Assembly: GCF_022654015.1 (NCBI RefSeq)
Contig: NZ_CP073063.1
Location: 2,604,001-2,668,000 of the forward strand
DNA: 64,000 bases
Source: Brevundimonas diminuta
Lineage (GTDB): Bacteria > Pseudomonadota > Alphaproteobacteria > Caulobacterales > Caulobacteraceae
Direction: 5' to 3'
The notes beneath the pieces are model-generated. The model was not told the DNA's origin, made no database searches, and was given only the letters and a program-made list of their open reading frames with translations. How positions within the stretch are numbered: position 1 is the stretch's first letter; every line of letters begins with the position of its first letter. Positions 48,902-57,092 of the stretch are shown piece after piece. A program made the translations under genes and the position numbers.

Positions 48902-50333
48902 CACGCCGGTGGTCCTGGTCGGGCGCCAGGGCCGCAAACGCGTGGTGCTGGCCGCCGACCCCACCGCCCGCGCCCATCGTCTGCATCCCGGCATGGCCGC
49001 GACCCAGGCTCGGGCCCTGGTCGCCGATCTCGTCGTTCATCCCTTCGACCCCGCCGGGGATGCGGCCGCCCTGGACCAGCTCGCCCTCTGGGCGCTGCGC
49101 CGCTATGCGCCGATCGTCGCCGCCGACCCGCCGGACGGCCTGGTGCTCGACGTCACCGGGGCCGGTCACCGCTATGGCGGCGATGAGGGCCTGCTCGAGG
49201 ATCTGATCGCCCAGACCGCCGCTGTTGGTCTGGACGCCCGAGCCGCCCTCGCTGACACCTGGGGCGCCGCGCATGCCTTGGCCCGCAACCTCGCCGAACC
49301 GACGATCATCGTCGCACGCGGGGGGCCTGCCGTCCGTCACCTGCCCTTGCGAGCCTTGCGCCTGCCCGCCGACATGGTCGATGGCTTGGGGCGTCTGGGG
49401 ATCGACACCATTGGCGAGCTGGAAGCCAAGCCTCGCGCCCCATTGGCCCTGCGCTTCGGACCGGAGCTGATCCGTCGCCTGGATCAGGCCCACGGCCGCG
49501 CCCATGAGCCGATCAACCCGATCGACGCCCCGGAGTTGATCCAGGTCCGACGGGTCTTCGCCGAGCCGATCGGCGCGCCCGAGACCCTGGCCCGCTACAC
49601 GCTCAAACTGGTCGAAGCCCTGAGCGAGGCGCTCGAGGCTCAAGGGCTTGGCGCGTCCCGGCTCGACCTGCGGTTTGAACGGATCGACAACCGGACTGAA
49701 GCCATCCGTGTCGGCCTTGCGCGCCCCGTCCGCGATGTCGCGCGGCTCACACGCCTGCTCTGCGACAAAATCGAAACCGTCGATCCTGGCCTCGGCGTGG
49801 AGGCCATGGTCCTGGCGGCGCCGGTCGTCCTGCCGCTGGACTGGTCGCCGAGCGCCGGTGATCTGGGCGGCCCCTCGACGCCGGACATCGGCGATCTCGT
49901 CGACCTGCTCGCCAATCGTCTCGGCCCGCAGAACCTGTATCGACTGGCCCCGGCGCAGAGCGACGTGCCCGAACGCTCGATCCGCAAACTCTCGCCGACC
50001 GCGCCGCCGGTGCCGGAAACCTGGACCCGTCGCTGGCCGCGCCCCTCAAGGCTGCTCGCACAACCCGAAGCCATCGAGGCCGTGGCGCTCCTGCCCGACC
50101 AGCCGCCGGTCGCCTTCAGCTGGCGCGGCGTTCGTCATCGCGTCAGGCGCGCTGACGGCCCTGAGCGGATCTTTGGTGAATGGTGGCGGCGCGACGGCGA
50201 ACGCTATGCGGTGCGCGACTATTTCCAGCTGGAGGACGAGGCTGGTCACCGCTTCTGGGTCTTTCGACGCGGCGATGGCGAACAGTCTCAGACCGGCGAT
50301 CTCAGCTGGTGGCTGCATGGGCTCTTCGGGTGA
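48816..50333 (+). CDS. imuB: ImuB, Y-family polymerase-like mutasome scaffold
   Basis: A 505-residue Y-family-like protein (MRRVVSLYLPTWPTDRLRRR) with TARAHRLHPGMAATQARAL and YAPIVAADPPDGLVLDVTGA. ImuB lacks active-site carboxylates and acts as the hub linking ImuA, DnaE2 and the beta clamp. It ends in a zinc-free OB-like tail with WWRRDGERYAVRDYFQLEDE. The ATG at 48816 lies within imuA. In Caulobacter, dnaE2 normally follows imuAB; here SemiSWEET on the other strand follows, so dnaE2 must be elsewhere. Confidence 0.93.
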   Translation: MRRVVSLYLPTWPTDRLRRRLGPDAPSPDTPVVLVGRQGRKRVVLAADPTARAHRLHPGMAATQARALVADLVVHPFDPAGDAAALDQLALWALRRYAPIVAADPPDGLVLDVTGAGHRYGGDEGLLEDLIAQTAAVGLDARAALADTWGAAHALARNLAEPTIIVARGGPAVRHLPLRALRLPADMVDGLGRLGIDTIGELEAKPRAPLALRFGPELIRRLDQAHGRAHEPINPIDAPELIQVRRVFAEPIGAPETLARYTLKLVEALSEALEAQGLGASRLDLRFERIDNRTEAIRVGLARPVRDVARLTRLLCDKIETVDPGLGVEAMVLAAPVVLPLDWSPSAGDLGGPSTPDIGDLVDLLANRLGPQNLYRLAPAQSDVPERSIRKLSPTAPPVPETWTRRWPRPSRLLAQPEAIEAVALLPDQPPVAFSWRGVRHRVRRADGPERIFGEWWRRDGERYAVRDYFQLEDEAGHRFWVFRRGDGEQSQTGDLSWWLHGLFG

Positions 50334-50531
50334 CGCCTTTCGACCGGGGTCAATGTCAATCTCGAGCGGTCCGCGCTGTCTCGGAATTGCTGACCGAGCG
50401 TCCATGGCTGCCGCTTGTTGACCGGACAACTAGCACGTCTGCATGGCTCTCCTCAGCAACACCGGTTTGACTAGGCCACGTCTAATAAGCACGAGCAAGG
50501 CGAAGGATACGCGGTAGCCAGTCGATGCGAC

Positions 50532-50813
50532 CTAATGCTTTTCAGGATCGCCATTGCGAAATCGCCACTTCATGATCAGGACGCAGGCCGCCATGACCAG
50601 GGCAAAACTGTTCGACACAGTCACCGGCCAGGCTCGGGTGATGACCCCATAGACCACCCAGAGGATGAAACAGGTGACAGTGAGCGAATAGGTCTTGAGA
50701 CTGATCGAAGACGCATCGCGCTCTTTCCAAATCTTGAGGGCTTGGGGCGCAAAGCTCGTGATCGAGCAGACCGCAGCCGCTGTACCCACGATATTGGCTG
50801 TCAGATCGCTCAT
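50532..50813 (-). CDS. SemiSWEET sugar transporter
   Basis: A 93-residue three-helix protein of the PQ-loop/SemiSWEET family, which works as a homodimer to pass sugars across the inner membrane. The pattern IVGTAAAVCSITSFAPQALKI holds the conserved PQ (FAPQ). ILWVVYGVITRAWPVTVSNS gives the second and third helix with the WxxYG and N residues of the sugar gate. The gene has an EcfG-type promoter just upstream, so it should be induced by general stress, perhaps for trehalose or sucrose export/import. Confidence 0.9.
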   Translation of the reverse strand: MSDLTANIVGTAAAVCSITSFAPQALKIWKERDASSISLKTYSLTVTCFILWVVYGVITRAWPVTVSNSFALVMAACVLIMKWRFRNGDPEKH

Positions 50814-50821
50814 GGGTGGGC

Positions 50822-50847
50822 AACGACGCCCTCTGGGTCACCGTTCC
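50822..50847 (-). promoter_or_regulatory. EcfG-type (sigma-T) stress promoter before SemiSWEET
   Basis: Minus strand GGAAC-N17-CGTT (GTTCC at 50843-50847, AACG at 50822-50825), 9 bases before the start codon at the -10 side. Upstream bases TTTTCGCACATAGGAACG recur near 60259. Confidence 0.75.
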
Positions 50848-51019
50848 TATGTGCGAAAACGCACCTCTTCAGTGGCGAGGCCGCGCGGGTATAGTGCCAC
50901 GTCGCGGCATCGGCCTGCCGTCCCAATGACGACGCGCCGGATCGCGCAAAAAGAAAAGTTGGCGTGCTGAACCGTTGATCGCTCTTTGGGTTGACCCTTG
51001 GCAGGGAGCGCTGACCGCC

Positions 51020-52165
51020 ATGACCATCGTCAATCCATCGGGCGTCGCCCCGATGCCTTCATTCACCAATGCGGCCGCGCTCGCCGGCATCGCGCTTTTC
51101 GATCCAGACGGACACAATCCAGGCAATCTGCATGATCAGGCCTCCAGAGAGATGCTTGTTTCTCGCCTAGCGCGCCTTCTGCGCCTCCCGGTCGTTGATG
51201 TCGTTGAAGATGCGGAAGACGTCGGACCCGACGTCTTGCTGGTGCCTCGCGACACCTTGGTCGGTGAAGACATGATCTCGCGCACGGTCTTCACCTCAAG
51301 CAATCTGTTGGGCGGCCGCGTGCCACACCGTTTCATCGCCACCAAGGCGATCACCCACGGCCTGATCGATCGGTCCGCGACCTGCCCGGCCGGCTGGTCC
51401 AACACCATGGCCGAACGTCTGGGGGATGCGGCTCTGGAAGGCTACACCGCCTTCTCTGTAGACGACGCAATCGAAGCTGGTCGACGCCTTCTCAAGACCG
51501 GGCCTGTCCGCGTCAAGGATGTCCTGGCCAAGGCAGGTCTGGGCCAGACGGTCGTCGAAACGCCCGGGGCGCTCGTCGCTGTCATCGCCGATCAAGACGA
51601 GGCGCAGATCGCCGCCTTCGGCGTCGTCCTTGAAGAAAACCTGCTCGGCGTCGAAACCTACAGCGTTGGAACCCTGTCGGTCGGCGGACTGCGCATCAGC
51701 TACGTTGGCGATCAACGGGAAACGACGGACCATAGGGGACGCGAGGTATACGGCGGTTCAAGACTGAGGTGCGTCAGGGGCGATCTCGATCGACTGACCC
51801 ACCTCGGCTTGACCCCCGAGGCGGTTGAAGCGGTGCGTTGCGCCGCCGTGTTCGACGACGCCGCTCAGCGCGCCTATCCCGACTTGGTCCTGACCCGCCG
51901 GAACTACGATGTCCTCGCCGGCAAGGATGCGCGAGGGCGAAGGCGTGTAGGCGTGCTGGAGCAGTCGTGGCGGGTCGGCGGGGCGACGGGCGCGGAGATC
52001 GCCGCCCTCGAGGCGTTTGCCGCCTCGCCGGCGCTGACCTCCGTCGAAACCGCCACAGTCGAAGTGTACGGCCTCGCCGATGTCGGACTGGAGGATGTCG
52101 TCTATTTCCGGGGTGAGGACCCCAAGGTCGGGCCGATGACGAAATATGTGACGAGGACGGCGTGA
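51020..52165 (+). CDS. DUF3182 family protein (ATP-grasp-like)
   Basis: A 381-residue protein of a family annotated as DUF3182 or biotin-carboxylase-like. It shows NLHDQASREMLVSRLARLLR early, a nucleotide-binding-like middle (GPVRVKDVLAKAGLGQTVVE), GVVLEENLLGVETYSVGTLS and DLVLTRRNYDVLAGKDARG. The function is unknown. The ATG at 51020 is preferred to the TTG at 50975 because GGGAGCG precedes it and a lysine/leucine-poor extension is otherwise added. It overlaps the alpha/beta hydrolase start (GTGA), forming a two-gene unit that I have seen described only as hypothetical neighbours. Confidence 0.65.
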   Translation: MTIVNPSGVAPMPSFTNAAALAGIALFDPDGHNPGNLHDQASREMLVSRLARLLRLPVVDVVEDAEDVGPDVLLVPRDTLVGEDMISRTVFTSSNLLGGRVPHRFIATKAITHGLIDRSATCPAGWSNTMAERLGDAALEGYTAFSVDDAIEAGRRLLKTGPVRVKDVLAKAGLGQTVVETPGALVAVIADQDEAQIAAFGVVLEENLLGVETYSVGTLSVGGLRISYVGDQRETTDHRGREVYGGSRLRCVRGDLDRLTHLGLTPEAVEAVRCAAVFDDAAQRAYPDLVLTRRNYDVLAGKDARGRRRVGVLEQSWRVGGATGAEIAALEAFAASPALTSVETATVEVYGLADVGLEDVVYFRGEDPKVGPMTKYVTRTA

Positions 52166-52920
52166 TTGAACCTGACGACGTCGAGGAAGGGCGGGTGCGA
52201 CTGTCTGTCGACGGACAAAAGTTGACCGGCACGCTTCTGACGCCGGAAGCCCCCGTGCCGGGTTTTCTGTTTGTCCACGGCTGGGGCGGAGATCAGGAAG
52301 AGGACCTGGGCCTGGCTGAAGATCTCGCTCGACTGGGGTGCATCTGTTTCACCTTCGACCTTCGAGGCCATGCCGAAAGCGATGCAAATCGAGACGAGGT
52401 CACCCGGCAGAACGGGTTGGATGACGTCACCGCGGCCTATGACTATTTGGCGTCCCAGCAGCTGATCGATCCCAGTGCGATCGGCGTGATCGGCACTAGC
52501 TATGGAGGCTATTTGTCGGCTCTGTTGACGAGCATCCGAGACGTGCGTTGGTTGGCGCTGCGTGTTCCGGCCCTCTATCCGGACGAGCACTGGGAGGTCC
52601 CCAAGGCCAAGCTCGATAAGGACGCGGTGCGCGCCTATCGACAACAGCTGCGAACGCCGCAGGAAGACAAAGCGCTCTCGGCCTGCGCCGCGTTCGAGGG
52701 CGACGTCCTCATCGTACAGTCGGGCAAGGACGATCGCATTCCACCAGAAGTCATCGCCTCGTATCAGGCCGCCTTCAAGGACGCGAACTCGTTCAGCCAC
52801 AGGATCATCGCCGAAGCGACCCATGCGATGCGCGATCCCGCCCATCAGCGGCTTTACGCCACTCTGCTCATGAACTGGGTCGAGGAAATGGTGCGGGCTA
52901 GCCGCCGGTCTTATCGGTGA
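52162..52920 (+). CDS. Alpha/beta hydrolase (dienelactone hydrolase/peptidase-like)
   Basis: A 252-residue hydrolase. Oxyanion HGWGG (near 36), nucleophile elbow GTSYGGY with Ser near 113, acid Asp near 192 (SGKDDRIPPEV), and His near 226 (EATHAMRD). The first 30 residues form a small beta sheet (GRVRLSVDGQKLTGTLLTPE) as in the DLH/BD-FAE group. Cytosolic. The GTG start overlaps the DUF3182 stop, so both act in one pathway, perhaps cutting the product of the ATP-grasp-like partner. Confidence 0.87.
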   Translation: MIEPDDVEEGRVRLSVDGQKLTGTLLTPEAPVPGFLFVHGWGGDQEEDLGLAEDLARLGCICFTFDLRGHAESDANRDEVTRQNGLDDVTAAYDYLASQQLIDPSAIGVIGTSYGGYLSALLTSIRDVRWLALRVPALYPDEHWEVPKAKLDKDAVRAYRQQLRTPQEDKALSACAAFEGDVLIVQSGKDDRIPPEVIASYQAAFKDANSFSHRIIAEATHAMRDPAHQRLYATLLMNWVEEMVRASRRSYR

Positions 52921-52997
52921 GCCTCTCGTCAATGCTCAGCGCCCAGCGCAGCCGCACGTGCTGCAGCCGCATCACCCGCTACGCCACTTTGGTCTCT

Positions 52998-53022
52998 GGA
53001 ACGCCACGCGTCGTGCCTCGTT
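52998..53022 (+). promoter_or_regulatory. EcfG-type (sigma-T) stress promoter before DUF2171 gene
   Basis: GGAAC-N16-CGTT exactly (GGAAC at 52998-53002, CGTT at 53019-53022), 28 bases before the ATG at 53050. This is the general-stress consensus of alphaproteobacteria. Confidence 0.85.
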
Positions 53023-53049
53023 GATGGCGTAGGTAAACGGAGACCTACC

Positions 53050-53313
53050 ATGACCGACCTCTCGAACATCAAAGAGCATATGGAAGTGATCGGCGCTGAC
53101 GGCGTCCATCTCGGCACCGTCGATAAGGTTGAAGGCGATCGCATCAAGCTCACCAAGGCCGACAGCGGATCGCACAGCGATCACCATCATTACCTTTCTG
53201 GCGGCCTTGTCGCCGAGGTCGAGGGCAATCAGGTGCGCCTGTCCGCAAACGCCGACAATGCCGCTCTCCTCGAGGAAGAAGAGGCCGGCGAAGCGATCGC
53301 AGACCTGAAATAG
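53050..53313 (+). CDS. DUF2171 stress protein
   Basis: An 87-residue DUF2171 protein (MTDLSNIKEHMEVIGADGVH, then VDKVEGDRIKLTKADS) with a PRC-barrel-like beta pattern and an HHH tract near 46. Such proteins are general-stress targets of unknown role. A textbook EcfG promoter precedes it, and CGGAGA is its ribosome site. It starts a three-gene run with one-base and four-base overlaps. Confidence 0.9.
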   Translation: MTDLSNIKEHMEVIGADGVHLGTVDKVEGDRIKLTKADSGSHSDHHHYLSGGLVAEVEGNQVRLSANADNAALLEEEEAGEAIADLK

Positions 53314-53528
53314 TGTCGGTGATCGAGGACAATGATGCTGTCGCCGCCCGGCTTTTGGCCATCCGCGAGCAGCTGACGACCGAAGTGTGGTCGACCGCAG
53401 TGGCCGCCGCGACATCCGGCGACCACGAGCGCATCCGTGATCTGGTGAAGTTGAAGGTGGATATCGAAGCCATCGACTTCGCCCTCGGACACCGGCCGGC
53501 CGGCACAGCTAACGAAGACGAGAGATGA
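53313..53528 (+). CDS. Small hypothetical protein of the stress operon
   Basis: A 71-residue mainly helical protein (NDAVAARLLAIREQLTTEVW; LVKLKVDIEAIDFALGHRPA). The GTG start shares one base with the DUF2171 stop. No family recognised. Confidence 0.6.
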   Translation: MSVIEDNDAVAARLLAIREQLTTEVWSTAVAAATSGDHERIRDLVKLKVDIEAIDFALGHRPAGTANEDER

Positions 53529-53728
53529 TCGACCTCAACACAGCCAGCGCCGACACGTTAGACGGAATTCAGATGTTGCGCGGCCATGGGTTTGAGATCG
53601 TTCGCTATCGTGAGGAAAGAGGTCGTTTCACCAGCCTTCGGCAGCTGGATGAGGTACCGGGTCTGAGCGGCAAGACTGATGGCGTTGAAGCGCACGTTTC
53701 GGTCAAAGCCACGAGCTCAACGACCTAG
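53525..53728 (+). CDS. Helix-hairpin-helix protein (ComEA-like, single motif)
   Basis: A 67-residue protein made of one ComEA-type HhH unit: IDLNTASADTLDGIQMLRGH, then FTSLRQLDEVPGLSGKTDGV. HhH units bind DNA without sequence preference. No signal peptide. It overlaps the previous gene by 4 bases (ATGA). In other bacteria single-HhH proteins of this size occur in stress or DNA-uptake contexts. Confidence 0.75.
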   Translation: MIDLNTASADTLDGIQMLRGHGFEIVRYREERGRFTSLRQLDEVPGLSGKTDGVEAHVSVKATSSTT

Positions 53729-53868
53729 CCACCTTCGCAATAACGGCTCCACTGCGTGGCCGCCGCATGAACAAGATCGCTTTTCCTCTAGAGAAGTCGG
53801 ACACCGAACTGCGTCGGCTAGTTGAGTTTCATAAGTACGGCGAGCCTGCGCTTTAAAAGACGGTAGTC

Positions 53869-53912
53869 CTAAAAGGGATTTGCAGGATCTTTTCGCGCGG
53901 CGGCGATTTCGG
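53869..53912 (-). repeat. Shared 44-bp 3'-tail repeat, copy 2
   Basis: Matches 23914-23957 at about 39 of 44 bases, in the same reading phase and including the stop codon. It forms the C-terminal tail of a sound GT2 gene here, whereas copy 1 ends a broken gene. Confidence 0.65.
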
Positions 53913-54723
53913 TCGGCGTAGGGTCGCGGTGGATCGTCAATCCCTCCGACGACAAATCGACTAGTCCGAGATCCGCCATCGCTCGCAGCCAACCGTCCAT
54001 CGGCCAGATCGACCAGGCTGCGTGGAAGCGGTTGGCGTTGGCGATCAGGGCGCGGAAGTGCTGCAGGGGCGGATCATAGCCCTCATGGTGCTGGTGGAAG
54101 ACCGGTGCGCCGCCGGCGAAGAGGAGCGGCAGGCCCTCTCGCGCGATGCGAAAACCCAGGTCCGTGTCTTCGGCGCCGTAGCCGACATAGGTCTCGTCGA
54201 ACCCGCCGATGCGATGGAAGGTCGAGCGACGTAGCGCAAAAGCCAGAGACCAAAACAGGCCGGGATTGCGCTCCAGGCTTTCGCCTTCCTGCGGAAAGGG
54301 GCGCACGGGATGGGGCCGGCCGGCCGCTCTCAGATCGGTTTCCGACAGAGGGCCCGGCGGGACGGCTCCGGCGGGTAGATAGAACACCTCTGGACAGACG
54401 ACGGCGTCAAACTCGGCGAGCAGGGCCTGCATACGGCCGCAAACTGACGACGACACGATGCAGTCCACGTCGAGAAACAGCAGGTTATCGCCTGAGGCCA
54501 AGGCGGCCGCCAGGTTTCGGGCGGCGGCCAGAGGCAAGGCGTCGCCCGCCAGACGTTCGATGCGAACGGGAAAGCTCAGTGGCGGCAGCGTCACCGGTGC
54601 ATCGCTCATGTCGATGACGACCAGTTCGTCGGGCGGCGTGGCGCTGAGGGACAATCCCTCGACCAATCGGTCCAGATGGGCTTGCCGGTTACGAACCAGC
54701 GTGAGCGCGGACAGGGTGGTCAT
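53869..54723 (-). CDS. Glycosyltransferase family 2
   Basis: A 284-residue GT-A transferase and the last gene of the seven-gene cluster. Landmarks: LTLVRNRQAHLDRLVEGL at the start, LAAARNLAAALASGDNLLFLD with the metal-binding acid in LFLDVDCIV (DVD, near 93), a later VGYGAEDTDLGFRIAREG (the ED catalytic acid in AEDTD), and NRFHAAWSIWPMDGWLRAMADLGL. The ATG at 54723 makes an ATGA overlap with the NodS-like gene. The last 13 residues (EIAAARKDPANPF) fall in the 44-bp repeat shared with 23914 and look like an added tail. The nearest functional analogues are galactosyl/chondroitin-polymerase-type GT2 enzymes. Confidence 0.88.
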   Translation of the reverse strand: MTTLSALTLVRNRQAHLDRLVEGLSLSATPPDELVVIDMSDAPVTLPPLSFPVRIERLAGDALPLAAARNLAAALASGDNLLFLDVDCIVSSSVCGRMQALLAEFDAVVCPEVFYLPAGAVPPGPLSETDLRAAGRPHPVRPFPQEGESLERNPGLFWSLAFALRRSTFHRIGGFDETYVGYGAEDTDLGFRIAREGLPLLFAGGAPVFHQHHEGYDPPLQHFRALIANANRFHAAWSIWPMDGWLRAMADLGLVDLSSEGLTIHRDPTPTEIAAARKDPANPF

Positions 54724-55301
54724 CGGCGGCTCCACAAATCTAGCCGATAGTTCGGATGCCGCTCGGCGAGATCCACTTTCATGACAGCCGACAATCCAAG
54801 CCAGAGGCGTTCCACGGCGTCGTCGGCGGTCTGGGGATAGTCGGTCTCGCCCGTCCAGTGCACCAGAAGGACGCGTCCGCCCTCGACCAGGCCATCGGCG
54901 ATGCGTTGCGTCGCAAGGTCAAGATCGGCGTGGCTCCAGTAATAAGCCACTTCGGACAGGACGACGAGATCCAGCCCGTCCAGAGCCGGACAGTCCCGGG
55001 GGAAGGCCGCGGCCTCGAACCGGACGTTCGGCCGCCCCGACAGACGCTGGCGCGCTCGCTCCAGGGCAGTCGGGCTGACGTCGATCGCCAACAGATGATC
55101 GCAGACTGCGCTCAGCTGCTCGGTCAGGACGCCGCCCGCACAACCGACCTCGAGCGCAAAAGCCGCTCGCCGCGTCGACAGGGCGGCGATGGTGCGATCG
55201 AACTTGGCGGCCTCATAGGGGCTGGTGGCCAGATCCCATGGATCGGCGTCCCCGGCGAAGATGCTTTCGAAATAGGCGGCGGGAAGCGAGCGTTCAGCCA
55301 T
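54720..55301 (-). CDS. NodS-like SAM-dependent methyltransferase
   Basis: A 193-residue class I methyltransferase resembling NodS, the N-methylase of rhizobial Nod factors. It starts AAYFESIFAGDADPWDLATS (NodS-type opener), motif I ALEVGCAGGVLTEQLS near 50, acidic ribose turn LAIDVSPTALERARQR, and LDLVVLSEVAYYWSHADLDL. The ATG at 55301 is chosen; it lies in the end of the PIG-L gene by 8 bases. Its position just after a PIG-L deacetylase suggests that it methylates the amine freed by deacetylation, as NodB/NodS do in Nod-factor synthesis (inference). Confidence 0.88.
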   Translation of the reverse strand: MAERSLPAAYFESIFAGDADPWDLATSPYEAAKFDRTIAALSTRRAAFALEVGCAGGVLTEQLSAVCDHLLAIDVSPTALERARQRLSGRPNVRFEAAAFPRDCPALDGLDLVVLSEVAYYWSHADLDLATQRIADGLVEGGRVLLVHWTGETDYPQTADDAVERLWLGLSAVMKVDLAERHPNYRLDLWSRR

Positions 55302-56001
55302 AGGCGTCGCGCCGATACAGGGTGTCCGAGGCCGCCCGCAGCCCCCTCTCCTTCTCAAGCCGGAAGCCTTGGCCGAATATCGGCGTCAACTGACTTTGAT
55401 GGCTCGATAAGGCGTACGCTCTGAGGCCGGCCCTAAGAGGTCGCGTCGTGATCCGCAGTTTCGCCTTGGACGGAGCCGTCCCCCACACGACATAATCGAA
55501 CACGGAGACCGGCCGGCGTGCTATACGGGCCGCGCGGCGCGCCAGCTGGGCCGCCGCCTGATGATCGCAATGGGGATCGTCTGGTCCAGTAACGGCGATC
55601 GCATCGACGCGCCGCTCACAGCAAAGGGCGGCCAGACGACGCGCGGTCGTCTCAAACATCGTGTTGCCAGGAGAAGCGGGCTGAGCATCGGGCCAATCCA
55701 GAAACACGGGCGGCACCGCTGCGGCCCCCGCCAACCGTCGAACGGCGCGTCCCGCCTCCAGGCGTCGGGACCGGATAAGCCTCGCACGGGACGCCACATC
55801 CGGATGGTCGTGCGAACCCGCACCGTCGGTGAGGATCACGACGCCCGCCAACCGCTTGGCCTCGGCCGCCTGATGGATCAAGGCTCCGGCGCCCAGCGTC
55901 TCGTCATCGGCATGCGGGGCGATGACCAGCCACCGCGCGGATCGCCAGGGCGAACGCTCCAGCGCCAGGGTCGCCAGCCGGCCGGTTTTCTCGCTCACCA
56001 T
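55294..56001 (-). CDS. PIG-L family N-acetylglucosaminyl deacetylase
   Basis: A 235-residue LmbE/PIG-L zinc deacetylase. The metal/active site shows in VIAPHADDETLGAGALIH (AHADDE, near 29) and the second ligand set in GPDDPHCDHQAAAQL (DPHCDH, near 145). These enzymes remove acetyl groups from GlcNAc-lipids or related glycans; no signal peptide, so cytosolic. It starts at ATG 56001 or GTG 55998, both overlapping the acyl-CoA dehydrogenase stop. The next gene is a NodS-like methyltransferase. Confidence 0.9.
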   Translation of the reverse strand: MVSEKTGRLATLALERSPWRSARWLVIAPHADDETLGAGALIHQAAEAKRLAGVVILTDGAGSHDHPDVASRARLIRSRRLEAGRAVRRLAGAAAVPPVFLDWPDAQPASPGNTMFETTARRLAALCCERRVDAIAVTGPDDPHCDHQAAAQLARRAARIARRPVSVFDYVVWGTAPSKAKLRITTRPLRAGLRAYALSSHQSQLTPIFGQGFRLEKERGLRAASDTLYRRDAYG

Positions 56002-57092
56002 AGGGCGTCGCCCTCGCCCCAAAGATCGCGATCCAGCCAAGTCTTGGCCGCATGGTCCTTCGCATAGTCGGGTCCGGCCTGCCGAAGATAGAGGCTGAGA
56101 TCACGGGTGATCTTGTCGATGCGCTCGCCGTCGAAGGCGCTGCGCGTCCCGACCGACCGCGCCGCCAGTTCCATGACATCGAGGGCGCTGCGTTCGACGA
56201 CGCCGCGCGTGGCGCGGGCGAAATCCCCGGCGTCCGGCGCTTCGGACGCCGCGCGGATCGCGGCTTCGCGGACCCAGAGCCAGGCCGTCCGCGTCGCAAC
56301 GACCGCATCGGCAAAGCGCGCGCGGTGGATGGGATCGGCGCGCGCGGCGTCGGACAGCGCGTCACGCATCGCCATGACCAGGCCTTCGACGCCGCCCAAC
56401 TGCACCGCCGTGAACCGCCACGCCCCGGCCGTGAAACGCGGTTCACGATCATAGTCTCCGGGACGTCCCAGCCGCTGATCGTTATCGACCGTCAACCCGG
56501 TCACCTCATAGCGCCCGCTGGTCGTCGCGCGCATGCCGCGGACGCGCCATCCGCTTAGATCGGCCCTGTCGGGTTCGTTCGCCGGCACGACGATCAACTG
56601 GCGTTCGCCCTGTTCCGGCTGGGCGGTGATGATTGCATACTCCAATCCGCCCGCGCCGGTCGCGAACATCTTGGCCCCCTGCAGCCGATCGCCGACCAGA
56701 CGAACGCCGGGCGGCGGTTCCGTCGCCCAGACGCCGAACCAGCCGCCCTGCGCCAGAACCTTCCCCAACCAAGCCTTCTGGGCCGGGTCCGCGTACCAGC
56801 CGAACAGCGCCAACGCGTTGACATGTCCTTCGAACAGTCGGCCGACGCTCAGATCCGACCGTCCCACGCTGCGTAGAGCGTTCATCAAGGCCAAGGCCTT
56901 GTGGAGTGGATCGTCATAGGCCGTTCCGCCGCTTTGGACCGGAGCGAACCGTTGACCCCAACCCTCCGAGGCGAGCAGCGTCATACTCTCGGCGGGATAT
57001 CGCGGCGCGGCGTCGTAGCGCGCACCCAGCGCCGCCAACCTGACCTCAAGTTCCAGAGGCGATGACGCGGTCGGCGTTGCCAGAGCTGTCAT
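55995..57092 (-). CDS. Acyl-CoA dehydrogenase-family flavoprotein
   Basis: A 365-residue protein with the acyl-CoA dehydrogenase fold: an all-helical start with AALMNALRSVGRSDLSVGRL-like residues, a middle beta domain (WFGVWATEPPPGVRLVGDRL, then GLEYAIITAQPEQGERQLIV), and a C-terminal four-helix part (AWLWVREAAIRAASEAPDAG). The usual catalytic Glu is not obvious, and the chain is a little short of the normal 380-390. It may act on a carrier- or sugar-linked acyl group. ATGA overlap with the upstream GT28-like gene and 7-base overlap with PIG-L. A dehydrogenase is the oddest member of this glycan cluster. Confidence 0.82.
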   Translation of the reverse strand: MTALATPTASSPLELEVRLAALGARYDAAPRYPAESMTLLASEGWGQRFAPVQSGGTAYDDPLHKALALMNALRSVGRSDLSVGRLFEGHVNALALFGWYADPAQKAWLGKVLAQGGWFGVWATEPPPGVRLVGDRLQGAKMFATGAGGLEYAIITAQPEQGERQLIVVPANEPDRADLSGWRVRGMRATTSGRYEVTGLTVDNDQRLGRPGDYDREPRFTAGAWRFTAVQLGGVEGLVMAMRDALSDAARADPIHRARFADAVVATRTAWLWVREAAIRAASEAPDAGDFARATRGVVERSALDVMELAARSVGTRSAFDGERIDKITRDLSLYLRQAGPDYAKDHAAKTWLDRDLWGEGDALW

